A stretch of 64,000 nt of DNA from Entomortierella parvispora (lineage: Eukaryota; Mortierellomycota; Mortierellomycetes; Mortierellales; Mortierellaceae), in NCBI GenBank assembly GCA_963573315.1, contig OY752147.1:744001-808000 (forward strand), written 5' to 3'. A program made the translations under genes and the position numbers. The notes beneath the pieces are model-generated. The model did not search any database. It was not told the origin of the DNA and was given only the letters and a program-made list of their open reading frames with translations. Below, in pieces: positions 1-9,472 of this stretch. Within the stretch, counting starts at the first letter, position 1; each line of letters opens with the position of its first letter.

Positions 1-127
1 CCAGACAAGGCCGTTAATTGAATCCTCGGATCCTAGGGGAGCAAGGAGAGCTTGGAGGTTCTTGGCATCATCACCCTCGTTTCGTTTCCAGTACGCAACA
101 AAAAGTAAAAGAAAAAGGCAAAAGAAG

Positions 128-200
128 AGGTCTCGCCGAGACTCGAACTCGGATTGCAAGATTCAGAGTCTTGATTGCTAACCAATTACAACACGAAACC
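128..200 (-). tRNA. tRNA-Gln (anticodon CTG)
   Basis: The reverse strand folds into a complete 73-nt cloverleaf without an intron. The acceptor stem GGTTTCG pairs with CGAGACC, with one G-U wobble. The D-arm contains GGTTAG. The anticodon stem CAAGA/TCTTG encloses the loop CTCTGAA, giving anticodon CTG, which reads CAG. The T-arm is CCGAG-TTCGAGT-CTCGG. The discriminator base is T, as in eukaryotic tRNA-Gln. CCA is not encoded, as expected for a nuclear eukaryotic gene. Its 5' flank (201-410) contains three CACGTG boxes. Confidence 0.93.
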
Positions 201-293
201 TGATTTGTTCTTCTCTATTGTGAAATTTTTTTTAGAGAGCTATTTAAAGCAAATGAGCAAAGCCTATACAGCACATACGATTTAAATACTTTT

Positions 294-338
294 ACGTGAT
301 AATCACGTGATCGATCTTTGATTTTTAGCGCACGTGAC
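294..338. promoter_or_regulatory. CACGTG (E-box / Cbf1-like) cluster upstream of tRNA-Gln
   Basis: An inverted repeat ACGTGA-TAA-TCACGT lies at 294-308. It overlaps the palindrome TCACGTGA at 303-310, and a further CACGTGAC follows at 331-338. The RTCACGTG core is the known binding consensus of Cbf1-type bHLH factors. The cluster lies between the 5' end of tRNA-Gln and the 3' end of the MFSD1-like gene. Whether it acts on the tRNA, on an unseen neighbour, or not at all is unknown. Confidence 0.4.
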
Positions 339-410
339 TTGTACACTCCAGGGATATTCCCTTATCCTTAATTAATGAAACGATCAGATACAAATGAAGA
401 GTGTCTTCGT

Positions 411-2752
411 TTATTGTTGAGCTCCAGATGTCCCATATCCAGGAGGACTGTTCCCATTCACCTGTCGATGTCCATGTTGTTGTCGCGCTCTCAAGCGAGC
501 CCGCTCCAGGTGGCCCGTAAACCCCGCCGTTGAATGCCGTCGTCTATGAGGAATAATGGTGATGATACCTTCGCCGACGGGTTTTGTCGTTACCAAGTCC
601 TGATCATCTTCCAAATCCGAATCTACTCCAGTGTCCCCTCCATGCCGATCCACCCATAGCAGATCTTGGGAGTACCGGCGCTGACGACGGTATTCGAACC
701 CAGGCTCCCGAGGGTTGTACGGGTGGTGTCGTTGCAGCTGGTCTGCTTCTTCCCCCAACAGCTGCGATGGCGATAACGGATCTCCCTGCTCCTGGTCGTT
801 CAGTTGCAAAGATCCGCCTTGCCGATGGTCCAAAAAGTTCAAAAGCGAAGACAGTCCCAACGCCATTACTGCTAACACAATAAACGATCCTTCTACCGTT
901 TGATACGATCCTCTGGTTTTGGCTAAAATCGAAGCCACCATCATGGGGAAGAACGTCAAGGAAATATTCAACGCGATCGTGACCAGACCATACGCTGTAC
1001 CTAATTGATGATCTTTCACCAAAAACGGAATGCAAGGCCACAGCACGGACGCAAAGAGAGAGTAGGCAAGGCCTAGGATGATCATGCCAAAGATGGGTGT
1101 GATCATGGTGAACCCAAACTGGAAATGGGCCCAAATGATGAGGACTGCAGAAAGCGGGATATATCGAGCTCGGCTTCCAAAGCGATCCACGAGGTATCCG
1201 CAAAGGGGTGATCCAATGGCAGAGACAATGTCAGGGATGGACTGAAAAAGATAGAGAGTTAGTTGCTTTGTTTACACAGACCTAGATTTGATTTCCTAGG
1301 AAAATTGACGTACCATGACGGAGCCAGCTCGCGTTGCATCCATGTGCCATTTTCTTTGCAGAACTAAAAGAAATAAGATAAATAGAACGTTAACAAAGTC
1401 CTAGAAACTGTTTCAAAAGAAAGCATGGTTAAGATGGCCACTTACAGTCCGATGCAATGTGATTAAAAGGCACGACCGAGCCGTAAAGCGAAATACAGCA
1501 TAGACAGAGGATCCAAAAGTTGGTCTGGAGAGTAAAAACCTCTGACCACAGCATCTGGTCGTCCTCTGCCATCTCCTCCTCCTTTTCAAGCTCTTCTTCT
1601 TCCTCCATCGCTACCGAGGACATGGACACGGTCGAGTCTGAAGAAACGCTAAGAGCTCTCTGTCCCACGATGTTGTCTTTTCTTGATCGCAGGAGGGCCT
1701 CGTCTCTTTCTCTTCGATCCTTTGCATCCAGTCGAACGCCAGCTTTGCTTCTTGAGGGTGCCTTATCCAAGTAAGCCAAAAAGAATCCACAGATCAAGCT
1801 CATCCCACAAACTCCAAATCCGACCCAACTTGCTCCGATGACTCCCTTTCCGTTCTCTGCTCCTTGCTTTCCGTACGCTCTTGCAATCAACGGGGACACG
1901 TTGTCGTTCAAGGCCGTCGCCAACCTAGCCGACGATAGGTTCATGCCCAGTGCAAACCCTAACCACCTTGATTTGAACCAGTCTGTGGTGATCTTTGCCT
2001 GCGCAACCTCGAGGCACTCGCCTCCAATGCCGAAAATGAATCGACCCAAGACCATCCACCAGACGGATTTGAGTGAGATCCCCATGGAGAAAATTCCTTG
2101 GCCAAGACAGATACACAGGCTAAAGAGAATCAACATCCTGGAGGCTGAGAGTCGGTCAATGAGAAATCCTCCCAGGAGCGGCAGCACAATGTTGGGTAGT
2201 GAGTAAACAGAGTAGAGTAGGTTGAGATGATATTGATGTGTCCCGTCGTCGGTCCCGAGCCATTCCCGGAGTTGCACATTCAAAGCCTGGATCGGTTTAG
2301 AGCAAAAAGGGGTGAGTATGGGGTTATGGGGGTGCTAAAAGAGTGGGCGGGACCTTTGAGAGAGTGCGGAGAATGGCAGATTCGCATGACGTTACCGCGG
2401 GTATATCGTAGCAATAGTAGTTGCCAAAGACAATCACACAGGCCAAGAACAGCACGAGCCAATGACGCGCAGTGATGGCATGGGCTTGTTCGTGTCGATG
2501 GGCAGCCCGGGTCGAGGTCTGCTGGATCAAGAGCGGCCGCCGTTGTGCAGAGGGTCGCCTCTTTGGGTTGTATTGTAGCTTTGCAGAGGCAGAGGAGGCA
2601 TCGTTTTCGCTGTTTGTCCGTGGGCGCGTCCTGCGGTCATAAAAGTCGTGTGGATCAGGAGTGGCGTTGTTATTGTTGAAAGAGTGATGAAGGGTGCTGG
2701 CCGTGCTGTCACTATGCCGCAAGAGCGGCGTCTGTTCGTAAGGGTGAGTCAT
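411..2752 (-). CDS. MFSD1: MFSD1-like lysosomal/vacuolar major facilitator transporter
   Basis: Four exons, complement(join(411..1241,1314..1363,1446..2286,2396..2752)), encode 692 residues. The YYCYDIPAALN stretch at the end of the first membrane helix, the multi-helix MFS body and the second-half segment SIPDIVSAIGSPLCGYLVDR resemble MFSD1, described in animals as a lysosomal dipeptide exporter. The N-tail carries an acidic dileucine E6-x-x-x-L10-L11, a canonical vacuole/lysosome sorting signal. The protein is longer than animal MFSD1 (about 465 residues) because of a roughly 100-residue polar N-tail, a central cytosolic loop with poly-Glu, and a charged C-tail. The 50-nt third exon is supported by phase continuity. 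Substrate specificity is inferred from the family only. The gene is divergent from the GILT-like gene. Confidence 0.8.
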
Positions 2753-3443
2753 GCAGAGGAGAAGAAGGAAAAAGGAGAGAAAAGAATAGAGAGGAATGAA
2801 GGAATGAAGGAATGAAGGAATGGGTCAAAGTGAATGAATAGAGAGGGAGGGAATGGAGAACAAACGAACGAACGAACGAACGAACGGAATGAACGCGAAG
2901 AGAGCAGGTCAGCGGAGTGCGGTGCAGTGCATACAGGTGGACAGGTGCAGCGCGGAGAAGGGCGGTTTCAGCGTCGTGTCGTTCGTTCGCTGCGAGGGGG
3001 GTGCAGCATAGCACGGGAACAAGGCTCGTTGGAGGGAGGGAGGGAGGGAGGGGGGACGGGACAGAGGGAGGCAAAGGTGGCCAGTGCATGCAGATGGTTA
3101 TGTAGATGCCCTAGACAACTTCTCTGCAAACTACACATCCCATGCAGTCGGACACTGGATCAGACCATCCTGTGCATGCATCGCACCATCCGTCGTTGCA
3201 CAGCGCGCGAAAGGGGACCATCCATCCATCCCGAACAAACGCTATTTGAAATCACGCTGGTTCGTTCCCCTCTCCCTCTCCTCTTCTCCTCTTCCTCTTT
3301 TTCCTTCTCACGCCTCCCCTCACATCGTCTTTTCTTCCCAACCTCTTCTCTTTCTCTCTCTCTTTCTCTCCTCTCCTTCCCTCCCTCTTTCTGTGCCTGT
3401 ACTCTCTCTCCCACTACAAATTCAACAGGGAATATCCCACACC
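2753..3443. other. Divergent intergenic region MFSD1 / GILT with simple repeats
   Basis: This is a shared promoter region of about 690 bp. It holds GGAATGAA repeated nearly four times (2793-2822), an ACGA array (about 2863-2886) and a GGGA run (about 3031-3053). A long pyrimidine-rich tract (about 3261-3420) runs up to the GILT-like start codon and is typical of fungal leaders. No conserved gene was recognised; open frames here are low-complexity. Confidence 0.6.
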
Positions 3444-4802
3444 ATGAAGAGCGCACTCACCTCCCTCCTGGCTGCCCTCGTGCTCCTCAGCTCCGCAGCT
3501 CATGCCAACTCGCCCTTTGTAGCCACCAAGGCTCCTGTCGATGTCAGTACGTAACTGATTTTTTTTTTTTTTTTTTGCCGTCATCAAACACGCTTGGTTT
3601 GGCTAATCTCTATTCTTGACTCTTGACTCTCACGGGTATCAGCTCTTTTTGTCATGTCTCGTTGCCCGGATGCGATCCGTTGTGAGACTACCTTCTCTGA
3701 AGTCTGTAATTTTTTCTTTTTTTTTTTTTTTTTTTTTTTTTTGCATTCTCCAGGTTCTTGCAACAGTGTTTAAACATTTGGTCTTCTTGGCGGTTGGATT
3801 AGTATCTGAACATTCTCGTCTTTTTTTTCTCTCTCTCTCTCTCTCTGTTCTTTTACGGAATCCTGGAATCCTGGAATTATTAAACAACGAAAACAGTCAA
3901 GAGCAAGTCTCTGCCCGAGATCAATCCCACGCTCTCCTTCATTGGCGCTCTAGATCAATACACCTCAACCCATTGGTCCACGATCCCTTCCGCCAAGGAT
4001 TCAAGTCTGACCTTGACCACCACCAAGACTTTAACCTCGACCGTGACCTGCAAACATGGACCGTTGGAATGTGCAGGCAATATTCAACAATTGTGCTTCC
4101 GGAACTTGTTCTTGAACGATTGGAGAATCTGGTATGCCTTTGTCGTTGGCTCCAACGCTTGGGAACCGAAGCGGATTGGCGAAGAGGCCTACGCGCTTCA
4201 AGTCGCAAGCAAGATTTTGAAGAATGTGGAGCCTTTATTGAACAATGCTCAACATCATCATGACCAAGACCAAACAATCGACGACATCTGGGGGACAAAA
4301 GCTGAAGATTGGACGAGTTTGCCCTACGATTATGATACTCTTTTGGCCGAGAGCCTCTTGTGGGATTTTTTTGGTGCAAGGAGGACGACAACGACCCCAC
4401 AGTCATCTATGACAGATGCGGATCCCGAGCTGGGGCCAGATACAGGCGACCTGGAATCTCCTACCTTGCAGGAATTCCAGACATGCTTCCAAGGACCCGA
4501 AGGATTTGAACTCTTGGTCCAATCTGTACAAAACACGATTGACCATGGTGTTAGGTAAGCCAAAGCTTAGCTCATCTTTGCATCATGTTATAACAAAAAT
4601 GAAAAGCTGATCTCTGTTGTCTTTTTACTATATTAGTACAAGCTGCACAGTTTTCATCGACAACAAGAAACGCTGTGTTGTTGATGGTGGCCAGTGGCGC
4701 GACTGTCCTGGTGGTCATGATGTCTCCGACTTTGTGCGCACTATCACTGATGCTGCCAACGCTTTCAGATCCTTCCTCTCTAGTCGATTCTTCCGTATCT
4801 AA
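3444..4802 (+). CDS. GILT-like lysosomal thiol reductase family protein
   Basis: Four exons, join(3444..3546,3643..3705,3897..4554,4637..4802), encode 329 residues. An N-terminal signal peptide (about residues 1-21) predicts entry to the secretory or vacuolar pathway. The GILT signature CxHGxxECxxNxxxxC is intact at about residues 107-122. The C-terminal exon has the conserved cysteine segment ending RDCPGGH. The expected CXXC redox centre near the start of the mature protein reads C42-P-D-A45, with another Cys at 48, so the resolving cysteine is not in its usual place. An acidic, low-complexity insert at about residues 180-255 lengthens the protein beyond the usual 220-250 residues. Introns 1 and 2 contain long T runs. 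Family membership is well supported; reductase activity is not. Confidence 0.82.
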
Positions 4803-4869
4803 ACACAATCTTCTTTTTTTATTACTTTTGTTGATTAAAGGACAGAAGAATCTTTGGATGTCAACTCTT

Positions 4870-7800
4870 TCAATGAGAGACCACAGTCTCGGCAGCTGTT
4901 TTTGCTGTAGCTGCCTTGTCCGTGTTGGAGCTCGTCACAGGGATTGCATGTTTACCAGCCAAGATAAACTCGTATGTCAACGGCAAATGATCGGACCACA
5001 TTCGGCGCGAGAACAGCATTTCATCAAACACATACTCTGGTTCCGGCGTAGCGTACATGCGGTAGATCAGCTTGTCAGTGTTGCCACCCTGACCGGCAAT
5101 AGGTCTGCTGCCATGAGTCGCAGCCGAAGCCACGACGGGTATAGTAGGATGCAAAGATGTGGCACCAGTCGTGGTCGCGGTGGCACATGTACGAATCGAT
5201 TCCAGGGATGGCTGACGATGCAGTGTTGACTGAGGGCTGGGCGTTGGCACCGTCAAAGAAGGAGATCCATTATCGGCACTGCTGTCAGTCAAAGGTGGAG
5301 AGACTGAGAACGAAGGCGAGTCAGCCGCCATTCTGGAAGACGAGAAAGCCGAAGAGGTCGCAGTGTGCGTCCTATACAGGCTAGATCTGACCGTGGACTT
5401 CAAGGATCGGATCGAGTCACTGTCCAAAGGATCCTCCTCTAAGTGCTGCTGCAATTGCTGAGAGATAGGCCCGGGGATCACAGACGAAACTGCGTAGGGA
5501 TGATCCCACTCGAATTGATGGAGAACGCTTTCAAACGGATGTTCCTTCGTTTCTGCATTCTCCAACTCCTTTTCCAGCATCGTCGGTCGGACCCAGAGGA
5601 CCTTGCCTGCTGGAACCAAAACGGGGACGGTCTTGCTACTGATTGACTTGGTCTCATCGTCTTCGTAGTAGTAGTCGTCCTCGTAAACCTCTTGATGCTT
5701 TTGCATCTCTCGGTGCATGGTCCTGCGGATGTCCATAAACTCTTCCAGCAAATGTTCTTCCTTGGTCAACCTCCATCGGATCACCTTCTGAACAATCTCC
5801 AATCCGATACTCCTCTGAGCAGGTGGGGCCTTGGCCTTGGCCGACTCCTTGGCCTGTCTCCTCCTCTCCTTCTCTTCGCGCCTACTCTGTCGTCTCTCCC
5901 GTCGTCTTTCTCCTCGGGTTTGCTCCCGATCAGACTTGTTCTGGTCCAGAATAGAGACCGCTCTCTCTAGCTCGAGGCCCTCGCCTTCATCTTCCAACAG
6001 TTGATCAAGGGTATCCGATGCATCATGCAGAACATCTCGGGGGTTCAACTCGGGGGAAGACAATGGCGATCCTGAGCCGGACTGAGGAGGCGATAAGGGA
6101 TTTGTCTGAACGGGTGCAGCTGAAGGCGGTGGAGGTGGCCGCATTGCCAAGAGCGCGTTCATCGCGTGTCCAATATTGCGCACAGTTCCCAAGGAGAGGC
6201 GACCGACGACATCATCGCCATACGAGATACTGGTCACCAACTATTTACAATCCAGAGTTAGTTGCTGGTTACCAAGACTGTTGTCAATTGCAGCTCCACA
6301 TCCAGTTTAGTTGCTTCCATTATTACCTTGACAGCGCGCTTGCTCATGCGAGGACACATCACCTGCGGAGTTCCATAGGCATAGCATCGAACACGGCGAC
6401 CGGCTGGCAAAAAGCTCGGCTCCTCTGTACCTCCCAACACTGGCGACGAGCCTGCGGAGGAGGAAGCACGACGAGGCAGATAGCCGGGAAGATAGAACTG
6501 CTCTGCTTCTTCTGTTCGAAGACTCTTGACGCCACTGACACCTCTCAAACCCAGGCCCAGGTTCACGCCGGACCCCAAGCCTGATCTTGCAGAGGATGAT
6601 GGCGATGCAGAGGTGGCTCTCGTAGCACCATTGTTGGCGGAAAGACTGTGTCCCGGCCTCTCAGCAGTCAAGCCCGTTGCAGGATCTGCCCAAAGCATCG
6701 ACAAGATCGATGCAATGCCGGCGCCCAAAGAATGACCAATCAGGAGCAATGAGTAGTCTGGTCTTGATTCCAGGGCGACCTTGACCTTTTCCTGAATACC
6801 GATCGTGTCTGCAGCGGCAATGGTTCTGGCTGCCTTCAAGAACCCACCATGGACCTTGAAGGGTCTCTTTTTTTGAACACCGTCCGCGACGGTGATGATG
6901 CTGCTTGAGCCAGTAGTGTCATGGTCAAGCCAGAGGTCTGCGGCATCGCAGGTCAGGTCAATCATGAGGTCGTGGAGAGATTTTGTGCCTCGGAGGACCA
7001 GTACAATCTGCTTGGACTCAACATCGTCCAAGAGGTAGTATCGGGGGCTGTAGAATCCATCGTGGACTGTTGCTGCAGTATCAGAAGAATATAGGATCGA
7101 GCCCAAGGGAGTTCCAGTATACTGGTGGAAATGGTGGTCTGAAGCCGCATCCGGTGAGTACTCTTGTCCATGATCAGGGATATGGGCGGGGTATCGTTCA
7201 GGAGCTCCCATCAATTCCAAGATGGTGGATCCATACATGGCAGAGCAGAATCTCGAGAACCGATACGAGGCAGCCAAGAGGTTGGTCAATTCTGGATTGG
7301 GGGATGAGGCTGGGCGCGTCGCTTGAATAAAGCTCTGCACGCGAGGAGAAGCATTCCGATGACGACCTTCGTTATGTTCCCTCAATTCGAGCGTTCTCTG
7401 TTCCGCCAGGATCTCGTCCTCAGTCATCAGTCCCTGCCAGGCTTCTGGCCAGGTGCCAACTGCACTCCAGGCCGTGCTGGACCCTTCGTCGTCGTCCCTA
7501 GATTCTAAACATTCTCCGACAAGGCGACACTGGGTCCTGACCCGGATTGTCTCCCATTGTTCTGATGTCGCGAACTGGATGGCCACGTAGGCCATCAACA
7601 ATCGCATCCCCTCCAAGGCAGGATATCCCGAAGATCCTCCTTCAGCTTCCTGAGTAAACTCTCGGCTCAAGATGGCCCAGACCTCGCGGAACGTCTCTCC
7701 TGTCTGAGAAGTGCTGTCCGGTCCAAAAAGTGAGTCCATGAGATCAAGTCCATCCTGGACCGTGTTCAGTGCCAGGTTCACTGATCCGTCTACGGTCTCG

Positions 7801-8524
7801 AGGATTGTTTGGACAAGGATGTCGCTAAAGTTGATTCCCAGCAAGGCCTACGTTGGATCAAAAGTCAAAGATTAAAACGTTTTAGACTCTGTTGGTTTCC
7901 CTCCCCCAAACAATCCCCTCTCCGGCTCGTGAGCAGTTCAGAAGCCTTACAGCACGGAAAGGCAGCGAGGCAACAAAGGCAGGGGACAAAGCCCTTGATC
8001 CAGACTTGTTCCCACCGCCAACAAGTCCATTTAGGGTCATGCCCAAGACCTTGTCAATTCCTGACACGATCGTCCTTGCAACGCCGAGCGAGAGACTGGT
8101 CGAGACCATGGCAACCTTCAGTGCAGAGGAGATCGCCACTTGGGAGAGAGCAATGTAGGCGGATAGTGGAATCGGCGGGTTGACTGACAGGGTCATGGTC
8201 GGTTCTGGATCGGTGAAGGTCCGCTGGGCGTCGTTGTGAGTGGTTGCATTGGTTGTGACCGTAGTTGTCATGGTGATCGAGGAACTGGCGGCAGCGTTTT
8301 CATCCGATTGGTGTGCTGTGTTTGTCCGATAGGGGGCCACGGTCGTCGTATCTATTCAGGGATCAGCAGGGTAAGAATAGGATGCTAGTACGAAGACAAG
8401 CGGTCAGGGACGAGGATTTACCCTGCGAGCGGGGACTTTGAAGAGTATGATCCACACCAAAAGTGCTTCTGGTGGACTGCACCAATGGCTCAAGCGCGGG
8501 AAGGGTCGGGTATAAGTTAGACAT
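4870..8524 (-). CDS. Class 3 lipase (sn-1 diacylglycerol lipase-like)
   Basis: Four exons, complement(join(4870..6240,6327..7847,7951..8351,8422..8524)), encode 1131 residues. The alpha/beta-hydrolase elbow GHSLGAG (near residue 540) holds the likely nucleophile serine. It follows the lipase-3 segments LVLRGTKS and HGGFLKAAR. A later SDHLPLTYE segment near the C-terminus is a plausible site for the catalytic histidine. An N-terminal hydrophobic stretch (about residues 85-145) may associate with membranes. The arrangement resembles the diacylglycerol-lipase branch rather than small secreted lipases: there is no signal peptide, and long low-complexity Ser/Arg/Glu-rich inserts flank the catalytic core. 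The start was chosen as the ATG in exon 1, about 75 bp downstream of a TATA box. The exact substrate is unknown. Confidence 0.8.
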
Positions 8525-8594
8525 GAGCGGGTATAGTGGAGACAAGAGGAAAGTAGACGAGCAAATTGCTTGCTGCAAATGGAAGACGGCGCCC

Positions 8595-8602
8595 CTTTTA
8601 TA
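8595..8602 (-). promoter_or_regulatory. TATA box of the lipase gene
   Basis: TATAAAAG on the reverse strand lies about 70 bp upstream of the chosen ATG (8524). The spacing suits a TATA-driven promoter and supports the start choice. Confidence 0.5.
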
Positions 8603-9290
8603 GCTGTGGTCGTGGCTGGTGCGGTAGCATGTGCAAATGGACAAGACATAAAGTGTTGGGGGCAGACCGGCATCGAAAGGCACGTCCTTAGCTACCGGTG
8701 TCTCCTTTCGCTTCAACACCGTTCCTAATTGTCTGCTTTTTATTGCTTTCTGCTTCTTGTGTAATCCTCTCGGCATCATCACTGGGCCTCGAGCAACGCA
8801 AAGGGCAGGTTCGTTATGGGCACAGCACCAGAAAATGCCAAGACGCCTCTTGCATTTATAATTTCATTGACAAATCCAATTTCGTCACTTTATCCCACCG
8901 TGGGAAGCCAGATGTCAAAGCTCATCTTCGCGCAGGGGCCAAGTGGCAATCCCTTGTACGCTCTCTCGTGCTTCTTGGCGTTTTCTTTCCCGTCTGGCAA
9001 TGGGGAGAATCCCAACGCTAGCCAAGTTGATATTTACAAGGGGAGGTATCCATTTTTTTTTTTTTTAATCTTTCTGAAGGAGGAAGCAGCGTGAGAGTTG
9101 AAAGCGGAGTGTGTCGTAAAACAAGGAAATGAAGTGAATAGCACTTCTCTGTTCTTCTCGCCATTCAACTCCTTCTCACAGAAAAGAAAAGAAAAATAAT
9201 AAAAAAGACCTATTTTGTCCCTTCTCCATCTAGTCCACCTGTGGTTGTGTTGTTGTTGGCGTTGTTGGTGTGGTGACCGTGAGTGTTTGT

Positions 9291-9349
9291 GTGTTTGTGA
9301 GTTTGTGAGTTTGTGAGTTTGTGAGTTTGTGAGTGCATGTGTGTGCGTT

Positions 9350-9383
<34 letters not shown>
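9291..9383. repeat. GAGTTTGT minisatellite adjoining a GT microsatellite
   Basis: About five copies of an 8-bp unit (GAGTTTGT) at about 9291-9333 are followed, after a short spacer, by an uninterrupted GT run of about 29 nt (9355-9383). They lie immediately downstream of the VAC8 stop codon (9473), so they probably fall in its 3' UTR or flank. Confidence 0.85.
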
Positions 9384-9389
<6 letters not shown>

Positions 9390-9472
9390 GGTGTGTCTGA
9401 CTTGCAAAAAAAAAAAAAACAACGATAAAGATAAAACAGATAGTAGTATAGTAACCTATCGCCCAATCTTTA

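Larger units (their letters stand above)
8525..9472. other. Intergenic region between lipase 5' end and VAC8 3' end
   Basis: This stretch is 948 bp. The left part is the lipase promoter. The right part is the 3' flank of VAC8 with simple repeats (described separately). No conserved coding sequence was recognised. Confidence 0.6.

Noticed and set aside
2834..3619. A 261-codon forward frame across the MFSD1/GILT promoter
   Set aside because: It is low-complexity (Arg/Glu-rich then Ser/Leu/Phe runs from simple repeats) and overlaps the real GILT exon 1 in another frame.
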